Positions 37,331 to 49,310 of a stretch of DNA of 64,000 bases are shown one piece after another. The DNA is from Sclerodactyla briareus. Taxonomy: Eukaryota > Echinodermata > Holothuroidea > Dendrochirotida > Sclerodactylidae. The stretch is taken from the NCBI GenBank assembly GCA_026419785.1, contig JAODTK010001310.1, positions 225,987 through 289,986 of the forward strand. Reading direction: 5' to 3'. A program made the position numbers and the translations under genes. Every line of letters starts with the position of its first letter. The stretch's first letter is position 1. Below the pieces are notes generated by a model. It made no database searches and was not told the DNA's origin. It was given only the letters and a program-made list of their open reading frames with translations.

Positions 37331-39434
37331 AAAAAAGAAGCAGGGAAATGTAGAGTAGCATTCCCTGAGAGAGGAGGCTAAGGAACGGATTGCTACAGGT
37401 TTGCCATGTATACATAGGGTTGCAGCGCACCCTGATAAACTTAGGGAGATCGATCAACCTCACCGTGGACCACTCGGTAAATGGCATTAGACAGTGAGCA
37501 CGCGATTCATTTTTCACTGATACCAAATTTGTATTCATCTTAACAAAGCACGACTTTGCAATTATGAGGTATACAGACTGAAAGAACCATGGCATGAGAA
37601 ACTAAAAGATATAACACTGAATCGGGTATAGTTCGCCTCCGTAACAGTCTGAATGAACGGTTCTATTTATCATCCATCTCTGTCGCTATGCCACTGAGTT
37701 TCTCGTTGGTTAAAATGGGTGAGAGAGACGATTTACCTTCAGTTGTGAGGGGCGGCAGAGGGGAGCAGAGAGGGATTCAAAATTTGCCAGCACTATAAAT
37801 CGCCGAAGGCCTATCTTACTCGATCTTGTTCTTTTTCTTTCGTTTGTTTCTTCCTACCTCATTGCTGCTCTTGCGCAGTGTACTCCGTAGGGATACAGTT
37901 CCGTCTAGATAGTCAATAGGGCATATGCATACAGAGGACCTCATAGATCGTTTTAAAGTTGAATAGGACTGTTCGTGTGTATCAGGTACACGTGGAGGGC
38001 TTCATATAAACCAATCATGTATCGCTCCTGCAATGCGAAAGAATGGAAGCAAAATATAGTGGCTCTACGAATTATTTCAGCACTGGTTCACGGAGAATAG
38101 AAGAATAGGACAACATTAAAAAGTAAGATCTCTACAGTTAGATGTTGAAGGGCACAATGTTCCCCACTCTCCACATGGTCGATGGCTTGATGGTGGAAAG
38201 TCTATGCGTCTACCTGTCAAAACGATTACGTACACATATCGACCCTCCCCATATTATTGGGCCAGACTCTAGGTAGATAGAATACTCTCTATGCTTCACC
38301 ATATGCATATGGGATGTGAATACGGGAATCAGAGGCGTATACGAGGAGTGCTACCAATGACGCAAGAGCTTGGGTTTGGAGGAAGCATCAGTCAATCAGG
38401 TACAGGACTCAGTGGTATTTCAATGTCCTAATTGTTGACAACTCGTCTGGTTTAGTCGCGGGTTCATACCGAATATACCCAACGATATGGTTCACGTATC
38501 CAGTTTACCCTCAATCACTGTATGTGCCCTCTATACGGGGTGCCACACTGAATGCTCCGCCCCTCCCCGGTAGCTAGGTAGATACTTTACTATGGACGCA
38601 GACAAGCGGGGGTCTGGAAGAATGCCCCCTTCCCTCGTCCCACACACACTTCGGAAGGTGGTGACCCTAATGTACTGGACCCGCATCAAGCGTATCGAGG
38701 CCATAATATGAGCAGTGTAGGCTGAAAGTTTCGTGGAATTATCACGCAGTACACCCAATGACATACAGTCAGGGCATGTCTGCTTACTGGCGGAAATGTA
38801 ACGGCCAATGGATGTAGAGGTTCTTCCGAGTATATTGCCCAATGTCAATACCGTGTGTCGACCACTTTTGGTCTCGTTTGGCGGATTCTCCTCACTGGTG
38901 TGAGATTCCTATCATGTGCTTGGCGTTTAGGCGATCGATAGCGGAGTATATGGCCATGAAACATCCGCTCAGAGACCGATACCATCCCTGTACGACCGAA
39001 TAAGCACAACATAACCACCGTGTCCATTGTGTTCTTGGACCATTGGAATATTTGTCACGATGTCTGACTACACCAATCCCGGAGAGTTACGGCCTGATGA
39101 ATCGAGCTTGTAATCCGAAGTCTGAAATCGAGTTTGCATGGTACCCTTCAGGAGGGAGGGGGAACTTACAAGAACTTTCCAAATCTTTGCCGTCTCCACT
39201 CCGTGGATGCGTAGCCGTGTAGCCTAATTCATGTCTCGTGACGATTAATCCCGCAGCTGACGACATTGCAAGCAGTATCTAGGTATGCACCCTTCTGTCT
39301 CGTGTAGTTCTGTCTGCTGCCCTTCAAATTACTGTGTTCTTTTTTCGCGATCCAACCTGTATATGCTTGGGCGAGTGGCGCGAATCCAAATGGTCGCGCA
39401 GCACCCTTTTGGCGCTTATCACCTGTTTGGTATC
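37331..39434. other. Unassigned DNA
   Basis: Two adjacent minus-strand ORFs (38531-38848 and 38845-39027) were examined; no family recognised. Confidence 0.3.
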
Positions 39435-39711
39435 CTATGCTGAGCAGAGAATCGAACGTATACCGCCCATCAAGGGTGCAGACCTGATACTGTACATATT
39501 GTCCACTGCAAGTCCTCTAACTTTACTATACCTTCTTGGCATGACGCAACAGTATTTAAATCTGATCTCCCGGTGGTTAGCGGAAGCTCTACACTGCCAT
39601 TCTCCTCGATTCTGGTGTTCTTCATTTAGGGCACATAAAAATGTCCCAGAAGCCATTCCACTGATTATGTCTATCATAACGTGAACGCCGTAATATATCT
39701 CCAACATATCA
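39435..39711 (-). pseudogene. PTP D2-like domain, last exon with degenerate catalytic loop, locus 2
   Basis: Acceptor gctgtttgcttcag opens, in the phase left by the exon at 39752-39811, a frame reading NDMLEIYYGVHVMID, then SGMASGTFLCALNEE. Further on come IRFKYCCVMPRRYSKV and LAVDNMYS, then a stop at 39435. The order matches the end of a PTP domain: the HCSxGxGRSGTFCAL loop, LRxxRPxMVxxxxQY, and a final A-x-x-x-M helix. The catalytic HC and the arginine of the P-loop are absent (SGMASG in place of xDGxGRSG), and about a dozen residues before the loop are missing. D2 domains are often inactive, but this degree of loss suggests decay. Confidence 0.6.
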
Positions 39712-39751
39712 CTGAAGCAAACAGCGATTGTGCTGTACTGTATGTTTTTAC

Positions 39752-39811
39752 TTGGTCATTCCATGTTCTTCAGGCCATAAACTGATGTTCGTCCGATCAT
39801 CCATATTCAGC
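39752..39811 (-). pseudogene. PTP D2-like WPEEHG exon, locus 2
   Basis: A 60-bp minus-strand exon between acceptor aactattgctag and donor ACCAA/gtaaaa. It reads LNMDDRTNISLWPEEHGMT with the last codon completed across the junction. This is the RTVxHFxxxxWPEHGVP block containing the WPD-loop position, with Glu for Asp. The phase joins the downstream exon (39435-39711) correctly through an intron of only 40 bp. The junction with the upstream exon at 47174-47305 is out of phase unless a further exon intervenes. Confidence 0.6.
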
Positions 39812-40739
39812 CTAGCAATAGTTCGTCGGAAATTATATTTTCATAGATCTAATACCATGCCCAGCAGAGTACCATAGTATTGGATTCGGCCTAACCATGA
39901 TTCCTCTAGCGTGTTATTTGCTGAGTGGCTCCAGTGGCGGGATTCTAGTGGCACCGTAATTAGCTTCAAGATTCTCCACCGAGAATGTTATTATCCAAAA
40001 TGATGATTTTTAAAAATGAGTCCATAGTTATTATGTTGGGGGTACCTGTTGCTTTGTGGGAAGAAAATACGGATTTACTTTCGATTCTCTCTGAAGGGGT
40101 TATTCCAAAAGTACAAACGCCGAAAATTTTATGGGTGTCCATGTTTAGGCCTTTGTTGGAAATGTCCCCATGTACTTAAAAATAGCCCTCGTCGAGTGTC
40201 TGTCGGAAAATGATCGGAAATACCATACTAAAAAAACCCTTCGAACTAAAATCCTGCCCGGTTCATGTACAATTGAATTGCGACCATCGTTGGAAATCGT
40301 GGTAGACTCGTGCTTCACAAGCAGTGTATGGCATCACTCCTGTTCCCCCTTCCCCAAATGTGCTCAAGCGCCCCCACAAAAAACACCCGATGGTGTTGAT
40401 ATTTTTCACGGTTGACTATTCGTTCGGCATATTGAACTACTAAGGCGTCACTGTCCTCCTTCCTCACCCTTAGGCCTACCCAAGTTCCCGCAGGTCACAT
40501 TTTTCTCTCGCGATAACCTGGTTACGCCTACTCCTCAATGTCCTGAAAGTAAATGCTATCTCATATTCTCGTAAGGTCGAGTACATGGGTGCTTGTACAG
40601 TAGTAGTGCAACTGTCAGGTCGACAACCACGCTTCGGCCCACCTTTTTCCTTACTGTGCGTACACACGGTGGCACTTGTTAGTTGATTACAAAGCTTCGT
40701 TCTTTACGTCTGCTGCATATTTTTTTTATTACTAGGACC
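39812..40739. other. Unassigned DNA (presumed intron of PTP locus 2)
   Basis: Short ORFs without motifs. Confidence 0.3.
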
Positions 40740-41880
40740 AGATAGTAAAATCAGACTGAAATTGGTCAAGGATCGGAGTATTGGTAAGGAATCTGGGGCT
40801 TAGTTGTATTTGAGAGTTGACAATCCACGGTCAAAATTTGGAATTGTCATCTTTTAGGTCTGTGAATCACAACAGCACAACCCAACCGTTGATCACAATG
40901 GACATGTTTCCATATACAGAGTTGGGCACGGAATCCGTCTATTAATAACATCCATGGAAGTCAGGTTAGGCTACTTTTGTACATGTAATATGTAAATCGA
41001 GTTGATTATTCGTCCATTGATCGAAAATGAACCAGCAACGGCCAAAATGCGCAGTGGATTCCTTGACTGATCCTGGCATGAGTCGAGCTAATCATTGTCA
41101 AGATTTACGATAGTATCATTGTGTCTCAAATGGAACCTCAAAATACCAATATGACACAATGCCATTCAGAGAAAGTCGTAGTTTACGGCTCCAAGTTAAG
41201 CCAATCCATCTTTTTTCACAATATCCTCATTTCCTCCCTAAACTGGCTCCAGTACACCAAAAACGATAGTTTTCTTGGTTTCCCATAAGAAAAGCTGCAC
41301 CTAGATTCCCCTGATCGGGTCCAGACATTCAGACTTATCGTGTTAACAAGATTTTCAGACTTGACCTCACTTGACCTCGTTTGACCTCAGATGACTTTGA
41401 TCTGACCCCAGACCGGTCTGGATCTTTAACTCATTATGGTGGAACACCATAAGACAAGTATGAACTGTCCATCCAAGTGGGGTTGATCGGTTATCGTGTT
41501 AACGAGCGGAAATTTGCCAAATTATCAATTTTTTTTTCTTCCCAATTTCCTCCCATTTCCCCCCCCCCCCCCAAAAAAAAAAAAAAAAAATCCTGAACCC
41601 CGATTACACTAGCAACTATGGGTTTCCCTGTTCTCTTATAAGAACTTGCATACAAATTTCGACCGCTCGGACCAGCATTCTGGACTTTTTGTGTTAACAG
41701 TTTTCAGACTTTGACCTCTCTTGACCCTCAAGTGACCTTTGACACTGACCCAACACATGAGATCAAAACCAGAATGAACATGATACATCCAAGTGGGGTT
41801 AGTTTCCTTTTAACAAGGCTAAGGCGTCACAAACACACCAACATGCCCACTACACAGACACTGTCGTAACTGTATATATC
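40740..41880 (+). repeat. Diverged tandem units rich in TTGACCT / GTTAACA words
   Basis: Repeated words include cttgacctca.ttgacctc, atccaagtggggtt (two copies about 300 bp apart), gtgttaacaagatttt-like segments and caagtatgaa. Homopolymers C10 and A18 lie at 41561-41590. No coding content. Confidence 0.5.
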
Positions 41881-41972
41881 CTCTGACTTCGCAAAGGAAT
41901 CAATATGATAACTTTACCCCTGCCCCCCCCCACTTTCAGTCAGATTCTATTCTGCCGTCTCAAAACCCTACA

Positions 41973-42006
41973 CCCCCCCCCCCCCCCCCCCCCCCCCCCT
42001 CCCCCC
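41973..42006. repeat. Poly-C tract
   Basis: 27 C, one T, then 6 C. Confidence 0.95.
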
Positions 42007-42312
42007 TGGAGACTAGGTCCAGAGCGGGCCTGCTGGCCTCAATCGCAGTGCAACTGCGGCAAATCTGGTTAACTGATTGATCACCTTAGACAGTTCCTAT
42101 AATAGCCTGACAGCTCCTTAAACAAATGTGCATTTTGGGTCGGGTCAGTTACGAAGCAATGCCACGACACGCCAATAATGATTGTTATATCGCAGTAACC
42201 CAAGTGATATCATATTAGTACTATTTCCTACAAGGAACACTTTCCAGTTAATTGAGAAATTTGGAGAACAAGATATATATTTCATGGCTGGGAGCAGCAG
42301 GATAGACACTCG

Positions 42313-42500
42313 TGAGTGCCGTTTCCGGCACCTGGAGGGTTTTGTAAAGTCACAATTTTCTGGTACGCCTCCGCGCCAACCTATGGCAGCGCTCCGCTTA
42401 GAATTCATCCACCAATTATCCACTCCTGTTAGTCCCCCCCCCAGTAAGTCCCCCCTCCCCCCCCCCGCGCCCCCCCTAACGGCTCTAGAACCGCTCCTGA
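42313..42500 (+). repeat. Repeat A, copy 3
   Basis: Contains gagtgccgtttccggcacct, ggagggttttgtaaa, the core gcgccaacctatggcagcgc, tccgctta, and then a C-rich stretch. Same block order as at 3240 and 30575. The 155- and 115-codon ORFs on both strands are repeat frames. Confidence 0.65.
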
Positions 42501-42868
42501 CGGCGATATCCAAGGTAAAACTTTCTTGAGACCCCTGGGTGGCTGAGAATGACCCATTTAGTGTGTAAGAAATTATTACGTGTGTGCCCCTACACACGTC
42601 TTGCATGGACACGATGGGAAGGTTCCCTTTCTGTCCGCTGCCACCCTGGACGTTTTTAACTGCCGTTGTTATACTTTGTGATATATCATCCGGTGTTTGG
42701 ATTTTGGGCGGGGTTTTTTTTTTTGATTCACGAATGCCGGATCCTCGGACGCTGCAAGAGTAACAGAAAAATGTAATTCCTGTTCGATAGAGATATGCGC
42801 GTATGTCATCCTGTATCGATTCAAGCCTACCTATGGCTACATTGCGATAACTAAATTAATTAATTTTT

Positions 42869-43660
42869 ATATCCCCACTTCGGGGATATTATGGTTTGGC
42901 TTCGGACCCGTTCTCCGCCGCCGCGTCCGCGTCCGCCGTTCGCGTCGCCCGCCGTTACGCCGCGTTTCTTGTTAGCGCAATAAACTGCTCCAACACTTTT
43001 GTCCGGTTGAGCTGATGGAGCTTTGGCACCCAGTCCGTCTTACTGAAATCTCGGATGAGTTCGAAAGTGGGCGTCGCCACATTAACGGGGGGTCCACTAA
43101 TTGCATATTTCCACGATTGGAAAGAAGATTTTCCTGTTCGCGCAATAACTCTTTTAAAGTTTAACGATGATCTAAAAATTGGTTACCTGGTCCGCCCTAG
43201 TGAAATCTCGATGAGTTCGGAAGTGGGCATCGCTGCAAGGCTGGGGGCCGCTAATTTGCATTAAATTAGCTAAATTTTCAAGGAGTCGGATTTGAAGAAA
43301 CTGGTGGGCAGGGAGTATAGTTGATCCCGAAAATGTGGAGGGTAATCAAGTCATCAAAGGTCAAAATTTGCGAAATTTATAGGATTTTCCAACTTTGTCA
43401 GATTGAACGAAACTTGGAGAACGAACTATAGTTGATCCCAAAAATGTGGAGTCATTTCAAGGTCATCGGAGGGTGAAACGTGCGAAATTTATGGGAATTT
43501 CCAAACTTGTCGGATTTTTGAACGAAACTTGGTGGATGGGGGGTACATTTGTTCCTCACAAAGTTAGAAGTCATTTCCAAAGCCATCATGTGTTAAATTT
43601 GAATAATAATGCTGCCTATTAAACCCAGGGATACAACAAATGTGAAGTTTGTCTGGTTTC
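42869..43660 (+). repeat. Repeat C, copy 1, with ~111-116 bp internal tandem units
   Basis: Begins with the hairpin tatccccacttcggggata directly followed by ttatggtttgg. A GC-rich CCGCCG stretch, gcgcaataact, and gagttcgaaagtgggc follow. From 43261 there are three units containing tatagttgatccc and aatgtggag, spaced 111 and about 116 bp. Inverted relatives lie at 50205-50695 and 58860-59095. No coding capacity. Confidence 0.7.
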
Positions 43661-46600
43661 TGACCAAAATGGGTCTTATGGGGGTGTGAGAGACTTTCTT
43701 CCCAATGATGCTCAAAAGAATCAATGGCATAAGTGGGGATTATACACGCTGGGCGGTTTTACCAACCTGCACATGTCTAGTCTGACTATTCTGATCAAGT
43801 CTGTGGCTGAATTTGGGTTCCGGTCGACCAGAGCAGTCCTCTATTCACGTATTCACCTTGAAATCACGCATGAGTTCGACCTTCGTCACTTAAAAATCTA
43901 CATTAAACAGTACCGGTTAGGGGCTATTATGTTTTGAGAACTGGATAGTTGGGTAAGGAGTGCGCGGCTTTTGTAGGATTCAAAGGCCCTAACTGCATTT
44001 AGCTCACAGTTTTGAGCTAATCCTAATACCGATAGGTAAATACAATATTCTACCAATGGGTTTTTGCCCCGTGAGCTATTCCTAATAAGTTTTTGCGCCT
44101 TTCACACTCGCTCTGTCATAGTTTAATTCATTAGTCGGAGACAAAAGGATTTGGCTAGGATTCCATAGACGCGTATGCGTATCCGGCGGGATTTTCAGAA
44201 TCACAAATTTATGGAACCAAGATTATTCAGATAGAAAACCTTTAAGTTATCGAAAGACTAAAAAGCAGCAGCCCTTGCATTTGCGTTTGGCTATTTGAGG
44301 ACGATATTCCATAATCATTCGCGAGATACGCAATCTATTCTGCATACTCTTGGCACAGTGTGGTGTTCGCCCATTCAGCGTTTGATTCGCCTTTATTTAT
44401 GAAATTTTTTGGCTTCTGTTGGACTATATCCATCTCAACAACCTTAATAGATCATATCAAAGCCTGCCCTGTTTCAGTGCCCGTAATTGGCGATTTTGCA
44501 CATACGCTACGCCATCTATGGAATCCCGGCCTCATGCCTTCACAGCATCGTGTATCTGTGCATGGGCCGTGTATATGTTACCGCTCTTTGTGAACACGAT
44601 ATCCATAGATACGCAAGCATCCAAAAGTTCAAACTGACCATGTAGTTACAGTTATAAAGAGGAAAATTTGAAGGTTCAGTATGAGGTCACAGATGTCCGT
44701 TCGAAAAGCTTGCGGCGCCAGGTGAACCGTACACCTAGAAAGAGAGATTTTGCATCCTTGGCTCGATCGACTATGGATTGGCGGTAACATTTTACAAAAT
44801 TTCTCCAGTGAGCTAACGGTATCCTGTTCATCTCTCAGGGGAACCACAAGCCTGACATTTTGACCTTCCTTAAGTTGGGACTATACTGGGAACAAAATTC
44901 CTGCTCGCAAAACCTACTGAAACTGTCACAATTAGGAATAAATCGCTGCAATGAATTTCTCGCTCAGAATTACCGCAGAATCCCTTTTTTCCTCTCCCAA
45001 AAAGGGTCCTAGTTCGTGCTGTTTTTGGTCTTTCTAGTAGTTGATTACAACGATGATGTTCCAACCTGGTATATATCCCTGTATGCAGGTATCACACTCT
45101 TGTTTGTGGTTCATTTTCAATTGTTGGTGGAATGAGAAAAACGTATTATTTCATAAATGTTCCCATCTAATTTTGTGCATTCTTGATGCTGTAATACACT
45201 TGTCCATCAGTTGCATGTACTATTTCGCGACACATTTTCACGTAGGCCTAATGCCCATTTCACTTTTGAGAAATCCCTCAACTGACAACTAAGTGTGAGT
45301 GCGAAACAGATAGAACAGCAGTTATTGTTGCATCGTGGGACTCTGCCACCGAGAAGGCCTGCGGATAACGTTGAAATTCGGCGGCACCAAAAGATGTCTA
45401 AATATGCTGTAAACCACCAGAAGAACGTTCGAAATCCCATTAAGCACCGACTAGAGATGATATTCAACATTCTGTACATATTAATTCCGATATTTTAAAA
45501 TATAAAAAGCGAGAAATTCATTGAAAATATAACGCCACTAAACCGAAACATACATTCCTGTAAGTGCTTGTGGCAGTCCTCAGAGGCCTGCACCAGCCCC
45601 GAAGAACTTTTTGACAGATTTAACGAGGGGCAAGGAAAAGGTTAACGATCGCCATGAAAATTCCCCCAGTAGCTTCAGTGGATACTTATTGTAATGAATG
45701 GTCCTACTTGGTTTGGGGTCAGGCTCAAAGTCACCAAAGGTCAATCAGAGTAAAAGTTCAGAAACAAATGCATGATAACTTGATACGATCTGTTTAGGAA
45801 GTTTTTTTTTGGACAGACCCAAGGCCACCAGAAGTCAGCATAAGGCACGTCCTGCAAACAGTAGCCATATTGACTGTGCAAGAAATAATGTAAAAAGCTC
45901 ATTCTAGACACAAAGGGTTGCCATTCAAGATAGATGATCCCTACGTTTTTGTGGTCCGTGCGAATTCAATGAGTTCACAACTCCCCATCTTTTCACATCG
46001 CTCAGTGCCGAACTCATGCGCTCTTGTTTTCTTCCTTATAACCGGAGGCAAAAGAAATCTATGCAGTCCCGCAGCGGTGCTTTGTGTGTTTGTGTCATTT
46101 GGTAATGTGGCGCTCCTGTGAGCGCTAATCTAGAAGTACCCCAACCACACCCAAGTTCAAATTGACTGTAGGTTATTAGTATAGAGATAAAGAAACCCTA
46201 GTATTCTGGAGTCCGGTTCCGAATTCACTGGGAGGTCACAGAGACCAAATTTTTGGAAAGCATGTGAGCAGCTCCTTAGGCAACAATTGGTAGCAAGTTA
46301 ATACTTAGCAGAAAGAGCTGGTAGTACATCTCATTGCTTTCTGGTCAGTCCTCGGTTGAATGATCAAGTAAAAAGTAAAAAGTCCAAGCTTACCAAAAGT
46401 CAACAGATGGTTAAGTTATAAACCCCTACGCCTGAAAGGTTTGGCATGTAGAGTGGATGGTCCCTATTGTTTTGTGGTCCGGGCTCGCAAAGTCGAAATG
46501 ATGAGACACCTCGGTACTTGAAGCCGACGGGTTGTCATTTGTAGTAGATGCCGTTTCTACTATTGTTGTAGTATTAGGTCGGAAGTCCATTGATAATACT

Positions 46601-47173
46601 TACCAACTATAACATAATGAAATAAGAAACTCCCTTCCACGCGCTCAGTAGACGCATAGAAGAATCACTGAGCCTGGGTTATTGTTATCGAAGAGGGTCG
46701 TTGATGCACTCGAATTGTTTCTCTATACGTAGCCATGCGATAGGTACGTACCTACTTACATAATCAAAGAGATCGTGTACATTGTTGCAGTGATCCTTGT
46801 TCAGTATACATTCTGGTTACTTAGCCCTATCTAAAATTGAAAGCTCCTCACAGGTTAGCATATGATTGAATGTTTCTGATTAACACTGACTATATATGGT
46901 GCTATAGTCTGTTACAAGTGATCATTGCACATGCAAGGAATCATTGCAAGAAATCATTAACGCAGCCGTGCTCTGAGCTACTTAGGACACTCTCTACCAC
47001 TGACAGATATTTATCCAGATCTGAATAATTACAGTAACAGTTCTGTGAGGGTTATGTGCATTTGAGTGTTTCTGCGACTGACAGCGAATACGAAGGGGTT
47101 CTCTAGCAAGGAATCATTACACTAAATATTCATGGTTATATGAAGGAATATACTCTTAACTCCGATTATTTAC
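43661..47173. other. Unassigned DNA (presumed intron) with sparse repeat units
   Basis: Short ORFs at 43686-45500 have no motifs; a frame at 45295-45498 (+) looks protein-like but is unassigned. Degenerate GGTCA-type units lie at about 45700-45800 and 46370-46500. Confidence 0.3.
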
Positions 47174-47305
47174 CCCAGCTCTGTCGGATGAAATTGATAA
47201 ATTTCTCAGAGTGATGTTGGAATCGAAGCTGTTTCTTGATTGGCAGCCAACAGAGAAGGGGCCGTAGTCCTGCTGGTAGCGTTCATCTGGCCAGTACTTG
47301 GGGAC
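47174..47305 (-). CDS. PTP D2-like exon (KYWPDE), locus 2
   Basis: A 132-bp, 44-codon minus-strand exon with a long pyrimidine-rich acceptor (tttttccttcttgtcattaag) and donor GCTGGG/gtaaat. It reads VPKYWPDERYQQDYGPFSVG, then SFDSNITLRNLSISSDRAG. It matches the CxxYWPxxxxxxYGxxxVxxxSxxxxxxNITxRxxxLxNxxxG block, as found in second PTP domains. This exon has no lesion. It follows the exon at 48697-48796 in phase 0. Confidence 0.75.
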
Positions 47306-48696
47306 CTTAATGACAAGAAGGAAAAAGCAGTAAAGACTTCGGCTTGCATTGAAAGGAATATAAATGCATCAACGCGTCCTAACGGGTATGGTAAATCGTA
47401 GATATCAGGAGCGTTAATTGAAGATTTCATGCCGTAATTGTAGTTGCTGGAAATGTGATGTTGCTAAGCGTTCTCCGACGGGGCCTCGATTATGCGATTA
47501 GTCCTGGTTCAAAATGGTAGGCATAATTTTGTTGAGGTGTTCTTCTTCGTTACCCACATTTACTGGTCTATGTATCCTCAATGTTTCGATATTCATTTCC
47601 GTTTATCGTTCACTTGGGTATTTGCAACTCAGCGGTGATTTAGGTCCGTTTGCAAACTTCTCAGTTCTTTCAAAGCGTTGCTTCAGTATTTAAGTGACAT
47701 TCTTATTGTCCATGTTATATATTGAACCACGGAGAAAAATAGCTACTGTGCTAACCGAGTTACCCTTGAAGGTTTGAGAAGATTCAATCAAGTAAAATAG
47801 ATGGAGAACACCGTACACAACAGTATTCCACGGATGTGCCATTACGTCATCTATTCTACATATGAAGGTATAGGCGTATGGAAAAACCTTTGGTTCTGAG
47901 CGGAAAATTAGAGTATTAGTCGACAATGAATTTTCTTTCTCTTTCAGTTGACTGTAGAGTCCAAGAGTCTCAAATGTCCCCATAAGAAGAGCGTCAGCGT
48001 TTGTGAGCGCAGCCTCAACAAATCAGGGAATTATAGACCTATAAATAACATTCACGATGACCAGGATATTGTGCCAAAAGCAAAAAATCATTTGAAACTG
48101 AAGCTCTCTCGCACATCCGATACAAAAAATTGTTGCCGACGTTCAAAAGTCCATCTAAATGAATCGCTCATCAATCTCCTAACATACGGTCCATAAATAA
48201 TACCCTCACACCAACGATACCAGTATCGGGTTAGTTGTAAAGGGCTACAAGTTCAGTTGAACTTTGTTACAACATATCAATTCATAGCTAGATGTTTAAG
48301 CAGTGTACGTTACGAGAATGGTGTGCGGTCCAAGGTCAAACTATACATACGGTAGGCTCGTATACGGTAATGAGTATTTAAGAAAGTAAAGTTGGAGACA
48401 ACTGGAATCCCCTGGTAACATAAGAGTCTGCACATGCTGCTACGGTACCCACACACCCAATAACCATAGGAACATCGTGAATGGAGGTAACTTCAGATCC
48501 CAAGACGTGCTAAAATGTCGATGAAAAGTTGCAACAATTGAACTAAGAGGAAATAACGACAGGACAATGTGGGAACCATCAACTTCAGCTTCATTTATTT
48601 CTAGACTGGCCGTGTTCATTTAGAATAATGAACTGGCATATTTCCCATCCGTGATTGTGTTATCCTATCCAATGTATTTCATTGTTTCATGTTCAC
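47306..48696. other. Presumed intron of PTP locus 2
   Basis: ORFs on both strands at 47690-48196 are unsupported. A fragment at about 47400-47430 (minus) reads SSINAPDIYD, faintly like DYINASYID, but lies in the wrong order for this gene. Confidence 0.35.
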
Positions 48697-48796
48697 CTCT
48701 TTTTCGCTATCCTGGAACATCACGATGGAGGTAGCTTTGAGTCTAGTATCATAGACCAGAATGCACCCAGGGTCGCACGGAGAGGGGTCTGGTATC
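48697..48796 (-). pseudogene. PTP D2-like exon (FWSMILD) with one-base frameshift, locus 2
   Basis: The minus-strand frame reads YQTPLRATLGAFWSMILDS and then falls to a stop. Two frames away, right after an AAA run (complement of 48736-48738), it resumes as ATSIVMFQDSEKE and ends at donor GAG/gtgaac. Together these match the D2 block QxPLxxTxxxFWxMxxDxxxxSIVMxxxxE. A single missing base in the A run explains the break, by mutation or sequencing error. The 5' border is uncertain (acceptor ctgtag or the following ccag). It joins the KYWPDE exon in phase 0. Confidence 0.7.
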
Positions 48797-48997
48797 CTAC
48801 AGCTACTTCTTCTGAAAACTCTACGGGAGATTCATGTACAAAAGGAAATTTATTGCTGAGAAAAACGAAGGAACCAATTAAAAAAGCGTTGCCAGTTCGT
48901 TGGGACATTCTTCCTGGCATTATACGATACCACGAATACATACATGATCGGCACAGTAGGAAGTGTATTTATTGCTAATAAGAACAGAAGGCAATAA

Positions 48998-49310
48998 CCC
49001 AGCAAACACGAAACGTTATTCGAAATTATTTTCCCAATGTTTCAGAAAAATGTTTTATGTTGAGTAACATAATGTTATGAAAACGTACTCATACCATTCA
49101 AAAACGTTCTGAGAAAATATTTTGAGAACTTTGTAAGGAACATTTTTACCGAAAATTTTTTGCCATCAAAACCTTTTAAGAACAATTTCAGAAATTGATT
49201 TTCGAACAAAAGTTTTCAAAACGTTTTGTCGAAATGTTTTGTGAAACGTTTTAGAAACATTTTCCCACCCATTTGAGTTACCAAACAAAAAAATATTTTG
49301 AAACATTATA
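48998..49310 (+). mobile_element. AACGTT-rich TIR element, copy 2 (right end missing)
   Basis: Left end cccagcaaacacgaaacgtt matches the inverted right end of the 37066 element. The interior has repeated AACGTTTT/AACATTTT words. No matching right terminus was found before the similarity fades at about 49310. Confidence 0.6.

Noticed and set aside
42145..42612. 155-codon minus ORF
   Set aside because: It lies across repeat A copy 3 and a C-rich tract; equivalent frames are not kept in the other copies.
46591..46690. Minus-strand exon between aacaataacccag and gttg/gtaagt
   Set aside because: Good splice-like borders, but the best frame meets a stop just before the donor and matches no family.
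47400..47430. DYINAS-type PTP exon (SSINAPDIYD)
   Set aside because: It would fall after the FW exon and before the YWP exon, the wrong order, and lies in a pyrimidine-rich intron end.
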